A stretch of 64,000 nucleotides of DNA from Burkholderia aenigmatica (GCF_902499175.1 NZ_CABVQC010000011.1:89600-153599); one strand, 5' to 3'. Shown: positions 1-10,093, counted from the first letter of the stretch. Notes: generated by a model not told the origin, from the letters alone. Translations and numbers: made by a program.

Positions 1-412
1 ACACCGCGAGCGTCATGCCGAGGCGGTCGGGCCAGCGGTTGCGCCACACCGCCGACGCGATGCCGATCGCCATCCCGAAGGCCGTCGCCCACACCATGCT
101 GACGAGCGTCAGCAGCAGCGTCGGCATGAAGCGCTCGCCGATCTCGGTCGAGACCGGCCGCTTGCTGCGGGTCGACAGGCCGAAATCGCCGTGCGCGATC
201 TTCACGAAGAAGTTCACGAACTGCGCGGGCAGCGGCTGGTCGAGGCCGAGATCGGTACGCACCAGCGCGACCGTCGCATCGTCGGCTTCGGGCCCGGCCG
301 CGAGCCGCGCCGGATCGCCCGGCAGCAGGTGGACGAACAGAAACACCAGCACCGCGACGATCGCGAGCGTGGGCAGCAGGCCGAACAGGCGTTTGACGAG
401 AAAATTCAGCAT
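1..412 (-). CDS. gsiC: Glutathione/dipeptide ABC importer, inner-membrane permease GsiC (3' part beyond window)
   Basis: Permease subunit of a peptide-type ABC importer, probably for glutathione. Only the first 137 codons lie in the window; no stop is reached at base 1. The N-terminus begins MLNFLVKRL, followed by a membrane segment (about residues 8-28) ending HLLPGDPA, the usual start of DppB/GsiC permeases, then the [10 protein letters not shown] stretch and a second membrane segment near residues 100-120. It is the last visible gene of the minus-strand run regulator, iaaA, gsiA, gsiB, gsiC, which matches the order of the E. coli iaaA-gsiABCD operon; gsiD is expected to the left. The substrate is inferred from this context and could instead be another short peptide. 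Confidence 0.85.
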   Translation of the reverse strand, partial: MLNFLVKRLFGLLPTLAIVAVLVFLFVHLLPGDPARLAAGPEADDATVALVRTDLGLDQPLPAQFVNFFVKIAHGDFGLSTRSKRPVSTEIGERFMPTLLLTLVSMVWATAFGMAIGIASAVWRNRWPDRLGMTLAV

Positions 413-434
413 GGGGCACCGATCGAATCAGCAT

Positions 435-456
435 GCCGGCGGCTGGCGCCGCCGGC
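435..456 (-). other. Intercistronic hairpin between gsiB and gsiC
   Basis: A 9-bp perfect stem, GCCGGCGGC against GCCGCCGGC, with a 4-base loop in the 79-bp gap between gsiB and gsiC. There is no T-run. Hairpins after binding-protein genes often stabilise the upstream mRNA and lower expression of downstream membrane subunits; that role is inferred here. Confidence 0.45.
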
Positions 457-491
457 ACCGCGTGGCGGACGAGCCGCCGTCATCACCACTG

Positions 492-2054
492 TCATTTCAG
501 CGAGATTTCGTCGAAGTTGAACGAACCGTCCGGCATCACGTAAGCACCCTGCAGCCGCTTGCTGCGCGCGTACACGATCTTCTCCTGCACGAGGAAGATC
601 CACGGCGCATCGGTCCAGATCTGCTTCTGCGCATCGGTGTAGAGCTCGGTCTTCTTCGCGCGGTCGACCGTCTCCAGTGCCTTCGAGAGATCGCCATCGA
701 CCGTGTCGTTCTTGTAGTACGCGGTGTTCAGGAGCTTCGGCGGCGCCGACGTGCCGGCGAGCAGCGGCGTGATCGCCCAGTTCGCCTCGCCGGTCGACGA
801 CGACCAGCCGAGGTAGTACATCCGCACCGGCGCCTTCGCCGGATCCGGCGCGCTCTCGACCTTCGCGACGCGCTCGCCGGCTTCCAGCGCCTGCACCTGC
901 ACCTTCACGCCGACCTGCGCGAGCTGCTGCTGCACGAACTGGATCGCCTTCTGCGACGTCGAGTTGTTATACGCGGACCACAGTGTCGTCTCGAAGCCGT
1001 TCGGATAACCGGCCTCCTTCAGCAGCGCGCGCGCCTTCGCCGGGTCGTACGGCCACGGGCCCAGCTTCGTCGCGTAGTCGACACCCTGCGGCACCACGCC
1101 GGTGGACGGCGTCGCGAAGCCGGCAAACGCGACCTTCGCGAGCGCTTCCTTGTTCACCGCGTAGTTCAGCGCCTGGCGTACCTTCGGGTTGTCGAGCGGC
1201 TTCTGCTGCATGTTCAGCGACACGTAGCGCTGCACGATCGACGGCCGCTCCACGACGTCGACCTTCGGGTTGCCCTTCAGGTCGGCCGCCTGCTCGAACG
1301 GGATGCGGAACGCGAAATCGGCTTCGCCCGTCTTGATCAGCGCCGCACGCGTGTTGTTGTCGACCACCGGCTTCCAGTCGATCGCGTCGATCTTCGGATA
1401 GCCCTTCTTCCAGTAGCCGGCGAACTTCTTCACCTTCAGGTCGTCGGTCTGCTTCCATTCGACGAACTCGAACGGGCCGGTGCCGACCGGATGCAGCGCG
1501 ATGTCGCGGCCCCACTTCTTCAGCGCGGCCGGCGAGATCATCACGGCCGACGGGTGCGCGAGCGTGTTGATCAGCGCCGAGAACGGCTCGCGCAGCGTGA
1601 TCTTCACCGTGTACGGATCGACCACTTCGGTCTTCTCGATCACGCGGAACATGTTGTAGCGCTTCAGGTGGTTCGCGGGATCGGTCACGCGGTCGAAGTT
1701 CGCCTTCACGGCCGCCGCGTTGAAATCGGTGCCGTCGTGGAACTTCACGCCCTGGCGCAGCTTGATCGTGTAGGTCTTCGCATCCGGGCTCGCGTCGTAG
1801 CTCGTCGCCAGCACGTTGACGAGCTTCATGTCCTTGTCGAAGCCGAACAGCCCCTGGTAGAACGACTTGACGACGGCCTGCGACACCGTGTCGTTCGCGT
1901 CGTACGGGTCCATCGTCGTGAAGGTCGAATCCACTGCCATCACCGCGGTCTGCTGCGCGAACGCGGGCACCGCGGCCGACAGCGCGAACGCGCTCGCGGC
2001 GGTGGCGAACAGCGCGCGCGAGCGGAACATCGGAAATGAAAGCGACTTGCTCAT
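492..2054 (-). CDS. gsiB: Periplasmic glutathione/peptide-binding protein GsiB
   Basis: Extracytoplasmic solute-binding protein (SBP family 5) of the GsiABCD importer, 520 residues, close to E. coli GsiB (512). The start at 2054 is supported by an AGGAG 10 bases upstream and gives a classical signal peptide, basic [13 protein letters not shown] then a hydrophobic core ending AVPAFA|QQ at about residue 30. The mature part opens with the family pattern of a substrate-binding protein ([19 protein letters not shown]) and holds [14 protein letters not shown], typical of this family. It lies 127 bases after gsiA. An in-frame extension upstream to 2318 has no ribosome site and would remove the signal peptide from the N-terminus, so I rejected it. 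Confidence 0.9.
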   Translation of the reverse strand: MSKSLSFPMFRSRALFATAASAFALSAAVPAFAQQTAVMAVDSTFTTMDPYDANDTVSQAVVKSFYQGLFGFDKDMKLVNVLATSYDASPDAKTYTIKLRQGVKFHDGTDFNAAAVKANFDRVTDPANHLKRYNMFRVIEKTEVVDPYTVKITLREPFSALINTLAHPSAVMISPAALKKWGRDIALHPVGTGPFEFVEWKQTDDLKVKKFAGYWKKGYPKIDAIDWKPVVDNNTRAALIKTGEADFAFRIPFEQAADLKGNPKVDVVERPSIVQRYVSLNMQQKPLDNPKVRQALNYAVNKEALAKVAFAGFATPSTGVVPQGVDYATKLGPWPYDPAKARALLKEAGYPNGFETTLWSAYNNSTSQKAIQFVQQQLAQVGVKVQVQALEAGERVAKVESAPDPAKAPVRMYYLGWSSSTGEANWAITPLLAGTSAPPKLLNTAYYKNDTVDGDLSKALETVDRAKKTELYTDAQKQIWTDAPWIFLVQEKIVYARSKRLQGAYVMPDGSFNFDEISLK

Positions 2055-2181
2055 GTGACCTGACTCCTGTGCATGATTCGGTAACGTGTGGTTGGATACG
2101 CGGAACGACTGCCCCCGCTCGGGAAAAAACCGTCTCTGCCTCGCACGTGCGCAACTGCGATCCATCGCCGCCTCCGCGCGT

Positions 2182-4083
2182 TCAATACGCGCCGCCGACG
2201 CGGTGCGTCGCGACGTAATGATCGGGGCCGACCGCGACGAGCGGTGCGACGACCGGTTCGTCGCCGGCCGCGCGAATCGGGCTCGGGATCTCGTCCGCCG
2301 CGAGCTGGCGCGGCGCATGCCGGCGCGCGGGGTCGGCCACCGGCACCGCGCTCATCAGCTTCTTCGTGTAGGGATGCTGCGGCGCCTCGAACACCGCGCG
2401 GCGCGGGCCGATCTCGACGATCTGGCCGAGATACATCACCGCGACGCGATGGCTGATGCGCTCGACCACGGCCATGTCGTGCGAGATGAACAGGTATGCG
2501 ACACCGAGCTCGCGCTGCAGGTCGAGCATCAGGTTGACGATCTGCGCCTGCACCGACACGTCGAGCGCCGACACCGATTCGTCGGCGATCACGACCTTCG
2601 GGTTCAGCGCGAGCGCACGCGCGATCGCGATCCGCTGGCGCTGCCCGCCCGAGAATTCATGCGGATAGCGACGCGCGGCCTCGGGCGGCAGGCCGACCTT
2701 GTCGAGCAGCCAGTCGACGCGCGCCTGCGCTTCGCGGCCGCTCGCGACGCCGTGCACGAGCAGCGGCTCCATGATCGAGAAGCCGACGGTCAGGCGCGGG
2801 TTCAGCGACGCGAACGGATCCTGGAAGATGAACTGGATGTTCCGGCGCAGCGCCTGCAGGTCCGGGCCTTTCAGCGCACTGATGTCGCGGCCGTCGAACT
2901 CGATCGAGCCGCTCTGCGATTCGACGAGGCGCAACAGCGAGCGGCCGGTGGTCGACTTGCCGCAGCCCGATTCGCCGACCAGCGCGAGTGTCTCGCCCGC
3001 GCGCAATTCGAAGCTCACGCGCTCGACCGCATGCACGTACTGCGATACGCGGCCGAATACGCCGCTCTTCACCGGGAAGCGCGTCACGAGATCGCGCACG
3101 CGCAGGATCGGCGACGCAGACTGATCGACGGGCGGTTGCGTAGCGTCGTTCGCCGCGGGTGCGGGCGACGGTGCTTCCGCGTTTGTCCCCTCCACCTTCA
3201 GCAGCGGGAATTTCTCGGGCGCATCGGTGCCCTGCATCGAGCCGAGCTTCGGCACGGCCGCGAGCAGCGCGCGCGTGTAGCGATGCGCGGGCGCCGCGAA
3301 GATGCGATCCGATTCGCCCTCCTCGACCTTCTCGCCGCGATACATCACGAGCACGCGGTCGGCCACTTCGGCCACCACGCCCATGTCGTGCGTGATGAAG
3401 ATCACGCCCATGTTCATCTCGTCCTGCAGCCCGCGCACGAGTTGCAGGATCTGCGCCTGGATCGTCACGTCGAGCGCGGTGGTCGGCTCGTCGGCAATCA
3501 GCAGCGCGGGCCGGCACGACAGCGCCATCGCGATCATCACGCGCTGCCGCATCCCGCCAGACAACTGGTGCGGATAGCGCGCGAACACGCGACGCGCCTC
3601 CGGGATGCGCACGAGCTCGAGCAGCCGCAGCGTTTCCGCGCGCGCTTCCGACATGCTTTTCGACTGATGCAGCGCGATCGCCTCGCTGATCTGGTCGCCG
3701 ACCGTGAACACCGGGTTCAGCGACGTCATCGGCTCCTGGAAGATCATCGCGATGTCCGCGCCGCGAATGCCGCGCATCGTCGCGCCGCTTGCCTGCGCAA
3801 GATCGACGAGCGCGCCGCCGCGCCGGCGGAATGCGATCCGGCCATTCGTGATCGCGCCGCCGCCGTGCTCGACGAGCCGCATCAGCGAGAGCGACGTGAC
3901 CGACTTGCCCGAGCCCGATTCGCCGACGATCGCGAGCGTCTCGCCGCGATCGACGTGAAACGACACGTTGCGCACCGCGTCGAACGTCGCGCCTTCCCGG
4001 CGGAACGTGACCGACAGGTCGTCGACGGCCACCACGCGCTGCTCGGGCAGCACCAGGCCGGACGGGTTACGGCTCGAAGTCAT
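2182..4083 (-). CDS. gsiA: Glutathione/peptide ABC importer, dual ATPase GsiA
   Basis: Cytoplasmic ATPase energising the importer; 633 residues carrying two ABC domains in one chain, which is typical of GsiA and unlike the separate DppD/DppF pair. First domain (about 15-280): Walker A GESGSGKS, signature LSGGMRQR, Walker [13 protein letters not shown]. Second domain (about 330-600): Walker A GESGCGKS, signature FSGGQRQR, Walker [13 protein letters not shown]. The two are joined by an Ala/Pro-rich linker near residues 305-325. Each domain ends with the oligopeptide-ATPase C-terminal segment (for example [12 protein letters not shown]). The start has a GGAGGAG about 8 bases upstream. It is preceded by iaaA (29-base gap) and followed by gsiB. 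Confidence 0.93.
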   Translation of the reverse strand: MTSSRNPSGLVLPEQRVVAVDDLSVTFRREGATFDAVRNVSFHVDRGETLAIVGESGSGKSVTSLSLMRLVEHGGGAITNGRIAFRRRGGALVDLAQASGATMRGIRGADIAMIFQEPMTSLNPVFTVGDQISEAIALHQSKSMSEARAETLRLLELVRIPEARRVFARYPHQLSGGMRQRVMIAMALSCRPALLIADEPTTALDVTIQAQILQLVRGLQDEMNMGVIFITHDMGVVAEVADRVLVMYRGEKVEEGESDRIFAAPAHRYTRALLAAVPKLGSMQGTDAPEKFPLLKVEGTNAEAPSPAPAANDATQPPVDQSASPILRVRDLVTRFPVKSGVFGRVSQYVHAVERVSFELRAGETLALVGESGCGKSTTGRSLLRLVESQSGSIEFDGRDISALKGPDLQALRRNIQFIFQDPFASLNPRLTVGFSIMEPLLVHGVASGREAQARVDWLLDKVGLPPEAARRYPHEFSGGQRQRIAIARALALNPKVVIADESVSALDVSVQAQIVNLMLDLQRELGVAYLFISHDMAVVERISHRVAVMYLGQIVEIGPRRAVFEAPQHPYTKKLMSAVPVADPARRHAPRQLAADEIPSPIRAAGDEPVVAPLVAVGPDHYVATHRVGGAY

Positions 4084-4112
4084 CGTGGGTCTCCTCCTCG
4101 TGCGGTCCGGGA

Positions 4113-5114
4113 TCAGGCCGTGTCGTCGTCGCGATAGATGCCGACCACCGGCGCTTCGCCGACACGCGCGTAGCCGCGGTACATCCCTTCGGTGTTGAAC
4201 GGCATCGCGACGTTGCCCTGCGCGTCGACCGCGATGATCCCGCCGCGGCCCGCGAGGCGCGGCAGCTTGTTCATCACGACGTCGTGCGCGGCGTCGGCGA
4301 GCGACGCGCCGCGATACGCGATCTGCGCGGCGACGTCATGCGCGGTCGCGAGCCGGATGAACATCTCGCCGGTGCCCGTCGACGACACCGCGCACGTTGC
4401 GTCGTCCGCATAGCAGCCCGCGCCGATGATCGGCGAATCGCCGACACGCCCCGGCTGCTTGTTGGTGATGCCGCCCGTCGATGTCGCCGCCGCGATGTGG
4501 CCGTGCCGGTCGCACGCGACCGCGCCGACCGTGCCGTGCTTGCGGTCCGGATCGAGCGGTTCGGCCGGCTGCGGCTGCGATGGTGATGCGCCGAAGGTGA
4601 ACGTCGCCGCGTCGTGGTCGAGCATCGCACCCGCCGCTGCGCGCGCCTTGACCCACTGCGCGCGACGCGCGTCGGTGTCGAAGTAGCCCGGTTCCGCGAG
4701 TTCGAGCCCCTGCGCGGCCGCGAACGCATCGGCGCCCTCACCGGCGAACAGCACGTGCTCGCTCGCTTCCATCACGCGCCGCGCGGCCAGCACCGGATTG
4801 CGCACGCGCGTCGCGCAGCAGATCGCACCAGCGCCGAGCGTCGCGCCATCCATGACCGCCGCGTCGAGTTCGTGCTTGCCTTCCGCTGTATAGACGGCGC
4901 CGCGTCCGGCGTTGAACAGCGGACAGTCCTCCAGCATCCGCACCGCGACAGTGACGGCGTCGAGCGCGCTGCCGCCGTCGGCCAGCACCTGCTGCGCGGC
5001 CGTCAGGATCGCGGTCAGTTCGGCACGGTACTGACGTTCGGTGTCGGAATCCATCGCATCGCGCAGGATCGTGCCTGCGCCGCCGTGAATCGCAACGATC
5101 GCGGGTGAAGTCAT
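4113..5114 (-). CDS. iaaA: Isoaspartyl peptidase/L-asparaginase (Ntn-hydrolase)
   Basis: Cleaves isoaspartyl dipeptides and, weakly, asparagine. It is made as a precursor that self-cleaves before a threonine. 333 residues, the usual length. The N-terminal [10 protein letters not shown] and the processing site KHGTVGAVA are visible; the new N-terminal nucleophile would be Thr195. [24 protein letters not shown] stretch and a C-terminal STTGTGE-like motif (SSTGTGEMF) form the substrate site. The start ATG shares four bases (ATGA) with the stop of the RpiR-type regulator, so translation is probably coupled. Neighbouring the glutathione importer, it likely takes part in using peptides released from imported gamma- or beta-linked substrates; this physiological link is inferred. 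Confidence 0.92.
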   Translation of the reverse strand: MTSPAIVAIHGGAGTILRDAMDSDTERQYRAELTAILTAAQQVLADGGSALDAVTVAVRMLEDCPLFNAGRGAVYTAEGKHELDAAVMDGATLGAGAICCATRVRNPVLAARRVMEASEHVLFAGEGADAFAAAQGLELAEPGYFDTDARRAQWVKARAAAGAMLDHDAATFTFGASPSQPQPAEPLDPDRKHGTVGAVACDRHGHIAAATSTGGITNKQPGRVGDSPIIGAGCYADDATCAVSSTGTGEMFIRLATAHDVAAQIAYRGASLADAAHDVVMNKLPRLAGRGGIIAVDAQGNVAMPFNTEGMYRGYARVGEAPVVGIYRDDDTA

Positions 5115-6055
5115 GTTTTTTTCGGACGGTGAGAAGAAGGGTTGGCGGCCGGCAGCGCCGCTTGCGGCTGCACGAGCCACGGCAGCAGAAATTCGGTCAT
5201 CTCGGCGGCGGATTTCGCGGAGCGGTGCGTGCGCAGCGCGACCGCGTCGATCAGCGCCTCGATCATCGCGAGCACGGCCGCTTCCGACGTGGCCGCGAAG
5301 CGCCGTTCGGCCTTGACGTACAGGTTCAGCGATGCGATCGGCGCAAGCGGCGATTGCGGGCCGTCGGAGATACCCAGCACGCGTGCACCGCGCGCCGCCG
5401 CCCGGCGGGCCAGCTCGATCGTGTCCGTCACGTAGCGCGGAAACGCGAGCGCGATCACGAGATCGCGCGAATCGGCCGTGTACAAACGCCGCGCCGCATG
5501 CGACGGGCCGCCGAGCAGCGCAAGCGACTGCACGTTGTCGTGACAGACGGACAGCCCGTGCTCCATCAGCCCGGTGAGAAACGCGCTCGACCCCGCGCCG
5601 AGGATCAGCACGCGCCGCGCGCCGACGATCGCCTCGACCGCGGTTTCGACATCGGCCGCGTCCAGTTGCGCGCGCGTGTTCTCGATGTTCGCGACGGCCT
5701 GGTCGAAGACCGCGTCGATCCATGCGGCGCCACGCACGCCGGACTCCTGTTCCTGCGCGGAACGCAGCCGCTCGACCGGCCCGAGCGTCGCCTCGAAGCC
5801 ACGCACGAGCGCCGCGCGCATCGCCGGATAGCCGTCGAAACCGAGCGCCTTCGCGAAACGGTTCGCGGTCGCGATCGACGCATTCACGGCCTGCGCGAGT
5901 TCGTCGATACGCATCGTCGCCGCGCGGAACGGATTCGCGAGCACGAACTCGCCCATGCGTCGGTGGATCGGCGTCATCAACGGCATCGCCGACGCGATCC
6001 GCTCGGCGATCGCGGGTTCATCTTGACTGGCGTCGTGCGGAACGAGAGGCGTCAT
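5111..6055 (-). CDS. RpiR/MurR-family transcriptional regulator
   Basis: Regulator with an N-terminal RpiR helix-turn-helix (about residues 15-90; RIDELAQAVNASIATANRFAKALGFDGYP in two parts) and a C-terminal SIS sugar-phosphate-binding domain (about 125-265; RRVLILGAGSSAFLTG). 314 residues from the start at 6055; an in-frame start at 6097 would add 14 residues lying inside the palindromic operator region, so the shorter form is preferred. It is the first gene of the operon with iaaA and gsiABC, overlapping iaaA by four bases. It is likely an autoregulator of this operon through the inverted repeat at 6077-6128. The ligand is unknown: SIS domains usually bind phosphosugars, and nothing here identifies one. 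Confidence 0.85.
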   Translation of the reverse strand: MTPLVPHDASQDEPAIAERIASAMPLMTPIHRRMGEFVLANPFRAATMRIDELAQAVNASIATANRFAKALGFDGYPAMRAALVRGFEATLGPVERLRSAQEQESGVRGAAWIDAVFDQAVANIENTRAQLDAADVETAVEAIVGARRVLILGAGSSAFLTGLMEHGLSVCHDNVQSLALLGGPSHAARRLYTADSRDLVIALAFPRYVTDTIELARRAAARGARVLGISDGPQSPLAPIASLNLYVKAERRFAATSEAAVLAMIEALIDAVALRTHRSAKSAAEMTEFLLPWLVQPQAALPAANPSSHRPKKT

Positions 6056-6076
6056 GCGAAGGGTTGTTGCAAGGAT

Positions 6077-6128
6077 GATGAAAATCAATTTACACAATCC
6101 TGATCATGAAAAGAAATAAATTTTCATC
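6077..6128. promoter_or_regulatory. Inverted-repeat operator upstream of the rpiR-iaaA-gsi operon
   Basis: A 15-bp arm at 6077-6091 (GATGAAAATCAATTT) matches the complement of 6114-6128 at 13 of 15 positions. A third TGAAAA half site sits at 6107-6112, also inverted to TTTTCA at 6121-6126. The region is much more A+T-rich than its surroundings and lies just upstream of the regulator start. It is a likely binding site for the RpiR-type protein. Confidence 0.6.
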
Positions 6129-6671
6129 AGGGTTGTCACGCCCCATCCTGTGCCCGGCGATCGCCCGATCGCTCGCACAGCCCTGCCGCACGGGCTTTGG
6201 CACGTGGTCGCCGTGCGTCGTCATGTGTACTGCACGTCCTCGCCTATCGGGAAAACCCCGAGCAGATTCGTTCGAATGCCCCGTCGGCGATTCGCAGCAG
6301 CTCGCGCCATCGGCGACGCATGGCCAGTTCGTCGGCATGGCCGGGATCGCCGTCACCTTCCGATCCATCGCGGCGGCGCCTTCGGCGCGCTGCCGCCGCC
6401 CCGGGCGACGCGCCGTTCGCGCATGCCGCGCGTGCTGTCCGGGCGCCCGATATACGGCCGCCGCGGCTTTTCAAGCGCCTCGTCTGCTCGCGGCGCGAGC
6501 CGCGCGGGTTTTCTCGATCGCATCGATACCTTACAATTCGTCAGGTTTTCCCTTCTGCATGCCCCCTTCTTGCAGTCCTGACACCGCGGTACACTCGACG
6601 CACGCCGTATCAGGGTCCGACGCGCGACGCGCGCGCCGGGCGGCGTCGCGCCTCGTTGCGCCCACAACTGG
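6129..6671. other. Intergenic region, no gene recognised
   Basis: About 540 bases between the divergent regulator operon and the BCCT carrier. It must hold the promoter of the carrier gene. I saw no convincing RNA gene, repeat or terminator. Open frames here lack ribosome sites and resemble no known family. Confidence 0.5.
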
Positions 6672-8702
6672 ATGCCTGCCATGCCAGACTCCCGTCCCTC
6701 GCCCCGCACGACATTCAAGCCACAGGTCGTCCTGCCCGCGCTCGCGGTCATCGGCGCGCTGCTCGTCGTGTGCGCGCTGCACCCGAGCGAAGCCGGCGCG
6801 CTGTTCTCCGCCGGCCAGCAATGGGTCATCGCGCGTTTCGACTGGTTCTACGTGCTCGCCGTCACCGGCTTCCTCGTATTTCTCGTGCTGATCGCCGCGA
6901 GCGACTTCGGCAACATCCGGCTCGGCCCCGACGATGCCCAACCCGAATTCAGCTTCGTGTCGTGGACAGCCATGCTGTTCGCGGCCGGCATGGGCATCGG
7001 CCTCATGTACTTCGGCGTCGGCGAGCCGATGCAGCACTTCCTGAAACCGCCGACCGTCGACCCCGGCACGCCCGCCGCCGCGCGCGAGGCGATGCTGATG
7101 ACCTTCTTCCACTGGGGCTTCCACGCGTGGGCGATCTACGGGCTGATGGGGCTCGTGCTCGCGTACTTCGGCTTCCGCTACAACCTGCCGCTGACGCTGC
7201 GATCGGGGCTGTATCCGGTGCTGCGCGAGCGCATCAACGGCTGGATCGGCCACACGGTCGACGCGTTCGCGCTGGTCGGCACGGTCGCCGGCATCGCGAC
7301 GACGCTCGGCTACGGCGTGATGCAGCTGAGCGCGGGCCTGCATACCGTCGCCGGCTGGGACACCGGCAGCAACGTGTTCCGCATCGGGCTCGTCGCGGTC
7401 GTCGTGATCCTCGCGGGCGTATCGGCCGCGACCGGCCTCGACAAGGGCGTGCGGCGGCTGTCCGAGCTGAACCTGCTGCTCGCGTTCCTGCTGCTCGCCT
7501 TCGTGGTCGTTGCGGGCCCGACGGCCTTCCTGTTGCGCGCGCTCGGCGACAACATCGGCCAGTACCTGTCGAGCCTCGTCGACCTGTCGTTCCGCACGTA
7601 CGCGTATGCGCCGCCGCGCGAGGAAGGCTGGTTCGGCGGCTGGACGATCCTCTACTGGGCGTGGTGGGTGTCGTGGTCGCCGTTCGTCGGCATGTTCATC
7701 GCACGCATCTCGCGTGGCCGCACGATCCGTCAGTTCGTGATCGGCGTGCTGCTCGTGCCGACCGCGTTCAATCTCGTGTGGATGACCGTGTTCGGCAACA
7801 GCGCGATCTGGCTCGATACGCACGGCGCGGCCGGCGCGCTCGCGCAGACGGCCACCAATGTCGACGCACTGCTGTTCCGCTTCTTCGATTTCCTGCCGAT
7901 GCCGCAACTGCTGTCGATCGTCGCGATCGTGCTGATCGCGGTGTTCTTCGTCACGTCCGCCGATTCGGGCGCGTTCGTGATCGACCAGATCGCGACGCGC
8001 GGCAACGCGCACTCGCCCGTCTGGCAACGGCTGTTCTGGGCCGCGCTGCTCGGCGTGACGGCCGCGGTGCTGCTCGTCGCCGGCGGGCTCGGCGCGTTGC
8101 AGGCGATGACGCTGATCGCCGCGCTGCCGGTCGCGATCATCATGATCGCGCTCTGTTACGGGCTGTGGCGCGGGCTCGCGGCCGACCGCGTGCACTATTC
8201 GCAGGACGTTGCGCCCGCGACGAGCTTCTGGACCGGCCAGCACTGGCGCCACCGCCTGACCCACATCCTGCGGCAGACGACCGAAGCCGAAGCGCGCCAG
8301 TTCATCACGGAGACGGTCGAGCCTGCACTGCGCAAAGTCGCCGACGAACTGCGCTCGAGCGGCGTCGATGCGAACGTGCAGCGCGACAGCGACGACGCGA
8401 TGCGGCTCACGGTACCGACCGCCGACCATCGCGATTTCGTGTACGGCGTGCGCGTGACGGTGAAATCAGCGGCCGCGTTCCTGGTGCGCGAGGCGGCCGA
8501 GCCGGAAGCGGAACGGGCACACGTGTACGGGATCGTTACCTTCTTCGAGGACGGCCGGCTCGGTTACGACGTCGAATACCTGCGTGGCGACGAAGTGATT
8601 GCCGACGTGTTGCGCCAGTACGAACGCTACGTGTCGCTCGCGGCCGACAAGCGCACGCATCTGCTGAGCCGCGCGCCGGGACACGCGACGGAGGCCGAAT
8701 GA
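6672..8702 (+). CDS. betT: BCCT-family choline/betaine transporter, BetT-like
   Basis: Inner-membrane secondary carrier for quaternary ammonium compounds, probably choline or glycine betaine. 676 residues, matching BetT (677) and longer than OpuD types. The family marks are visible: AAGMGIGLMYFGVGEPMQHF near residue 110 and the tryptophan-rich segment WAWWVSWSPFVGMF near residue 330, with about twelve membrane segments. The cytoplasmic tail after about residue 510 is long and hydrophilic, as in BetT and related carriers whose tail senses osmotic stress. Two starts are possible, 6672 and 6681; neither has a strong ribosome site. It is followed after 52 bases by a small membrane protein on the same strand. 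Confidence 0.9.
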   Translation: MPAMPDSRPSPRTTFKPQVVLPALAVIGALLVVCALHPSEAGALFSAGQQWVIARFDWFYVLAVTGFLVFLVLIAASDFGNIRLGPDDAQPEFSFVSWTAMLFAAGMGIGLMYFGVGEPMQHFLKPPTVDPGTPAAAREAMLMTFFHWGFHAWAIYGLMGLVLAYFGFRYNLPLTLRSGLYPVLRERINGWIGHTVDAFALVGTVAGIATTLGYGVMQLSAGLHTVAGWDTGSNVFRIGLVAVVVILAGVSAATGLDKGVRRLSELNLLLAFLLLAFVVVAGPTAFLLRALGDNIGQYLSSLVDLSFRTYAYAPPREEGWFGGWTILYWAWWVSWSPFVGMFIARISRGRTIRQFVIGVLLVPTAFNLVWMTVFGNSAIWLDTHGAAGALAQTATNVDALLFRFFDFLPMPQLLSIVAIVLIAVFFVTSADSGAFVIDQIATRGNAHSPVWQRLFWAALLGVTAAVLLVAGGLGALQAMTLIAALPVAIIMIALCYGLWRGLAADRVHYSQDVAPATSFWTGQHWRHRLTHILRQTTEAEARQFITETVEPALRKVADELRSSGVDANVQRDSDDAMRLTVPTADHRDFVYGVRVTVKSAAAFLVREAAEPEAERAHVYGIVTFFEDGRLGYDVEYLRGDEVIADVLRQYERYVSLAADKRTHLLSRAPGHATEAE

Positions 8703-8754
8703 ACTCCGCCTTTGCTGTGCTGTGGCGGTCTGCCACGCCTGCCGGAGACGCACG

Positions 8755-9066
8755 ATGACCAGCCTCCTGCAAAGCCGCGCCTCCGACGTCATCGCGCTCG
8801 GCACGCTCGCCCTGCTCTACCTCGGCGGCGCAGGCATCGCGCTTTGGCGGATCCGGGCCGCGGCGCCGCGCGGCAAGGTCTACTGGGTCGTCTGCGCGGC
8901 GCTGCTCGCCGGCGGCGCCATCGCGATGGGCATCAACCTGTCGCCGATGCCGGACACCGGGGATATGCCGCCCGGGTTTGCGCTCGGCGTCGAGGCCGTC
9001 CTGCTCGGCCTCGCTTTGGTCGCCGGCGGTTGCGCGTGGCTGATGCTGCGCGCGCGGCGACGCTGA
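8755..9066 (+). CDS. Small three-helix membrane protein of unknown function
   Basis: A 103-residue protein with three predicted membrane segments (about 12-32, 41-61 and 77-98) and a short basic tail LRARRR. The start at 8755 has GGAGA 6-7 bases upstream. It follows the BCCT carrier by 52 bases on the same strand and is probably co-transcribed with it. I do not recognise the family. A role linked to the carrier or to osmotic response would be a guess from position only. Confidence 0.65.
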   Translation: MTSLLQSRASDVIALGTLALLYLGGAGIALWRIRAAAPRGKVYWVVCAALLAGGAIAMGINLSPMPDTGDMPPGFALGVEAVLLGLALVAGGCAWLMLRARRR

Positions 9067-9176
9067 CGCGCGTACGTCACACGCCCCGGCTTCGTCCCGG
9101 CTTCGTCCCGCGCGAACGGCAATACGCGGGGCGAATCGGCCGCCCCTTCCGTGATCCGCCTTTTTACCGCACGGCG

Positions 9177-10025
9177 TTACGCGGACGGTGCGCGCGCCGT
9201 CACGAGCCAGCATGCCGCGTCGAAGCGCACATCCGCACCATCTGCGTAGGGTTCGAACGCGGCACGCATCGTGTCGACCACGCGCCGCCGCGTCGCCTCG
9301 TCCACCTCCAGCAACGCCAGCCCGACCGGGCCCAGCCGCGTGATGTAGTCGTCCAGCGCGGCCGCGGGCAGCGCGCACGCCAGATCGACCGGCTCGATCG
9401 CAATGTCGGCCCAGCCGCTGTCCGACAGCACCGACGCGATCCGCTGCCGGTCGCCGAACGCGAATTGCCCCGGCGCGCCGGGCCGCCGTGCGGGCAGGTT
9501 CGGCAGCAACGGCGCGGCGGCCCGCTCGGCGATCGTCATGAACGGATTGTCGGCCGCGCCGCGCCACGCGACGAACCGCATCTGCGCCTTCGGCCGCGCC
9601 GCATGCCGCAGATTCGCAAAAGCACGAACCGGATCGTCGAAAAACATCACGCCGAGGCGCGACACGATCAGGTCGACGCTCGCGGGCTCGAACGCGTGCG
9701 TCTGCACATCCGCGCGCACGAAGCGGACGTGAACGCCGCTGCGCTCGGCACGCGCCTGCGCGGCATCGATCATCCGTGCCGAGATATCGATGCCCGTGCA
9801 TTGCGCGTTCGCACCGAGCCGCCGCGCGAGCGCGAGCGTGACCGCGCCCGTGCCGCAGCCGACGTCGAGCACGCTGCGCGCGGACGACGTGGCCGCCGCA
9901 TCCACCAGCAACTTCTCCAGCGGTTCGAACATCCGGTCGATCGGCGCCTGCGTATCGACCCACGCGCGCCCCGACGGGCCGTTCCACAGCGCGGATTGTT
10001 CGTCGTTGGGCCGGCTGGTTTCCAT
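9177..10025 (-). CDS. SAM-dependent class I methyltransferase
   Basis: 282-residue methyltransferase of the UbiE/Methyltransf_11/25 kind. The SAM-binding motif I is plain, VLDVGCGTGAVTLALA, near residues 51-66, followed by the acidic motif II GIDISARMIDAA and motif III VRADVQTHAF. The start at 10025 has a GAAGGGGA ribosome site; a longer frame to 10064 lacks one. The substrate cannot be told. It is transcribed alone, and its promoter region carries a perfect 18-bp SoxR-box-like palindrome, so it may respond to a MerR-family regulator, possibly to redox-active or electrophilic compounds. Confidence 0.85.
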   Translation of the reverse strand: METSRPNDEQSALWNGPSGRAWVDTQAPIDRMFEPLEKLLVDAAATSSARSVLDVGCGTGAVTLALARRLGANAQCTGIDISARMIDAAQARAERSGVHVRFVRADVQTHAFEPASVDLIVSRLGVMFFDDPVRAFANLRHAARPKAQMRFVAWRGAADNPFMTIAERAAAPLLPNLPARRPGAPGQFAFGDRQRIASVLSDSGWADIAIEPVDLACALPAAALDDYITRLGPVGLALLEVDEATRRRVVDTMRAAFEPYADGADVRFDAACWLVTARAPSA

Positions 10026-10062
10026 GGTCGATTCCCCTTCTGGTTCATTGATCGTGCATCGC

Positions 10063-10093
10063 ACTGTGCTGCCTCAAGCCGGCTTGAGGTCAA
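10063..10093 (-). promoter_or_regulatory. MerR/SoxR-type promoter of the methyltransferase
   Basis: On the minus strand a -35 TTGACC (10093-10088) is followed by a 19-bp spacer and a weak -10 CACAGT (10068-10063). The perfect palindrome CCTCAAGCCGGCTTGAGG (10072-10089) overlaps the end of the -35 box and fills most of the spacer. Its arms are those of the SoxR box, and the long spacer is typical of MerR-family control. The predicted transcription start lies about 30 bases before the ATG. Confidence 0.65.

Noticed and set aside
9086..9107. Tandem repeat of the 11-mer CCGGCTTCGTC.
   Set aside because: Only two copies in a short convergent gap, no symmetry or neighbours to suggest function; likely a simple duplication.
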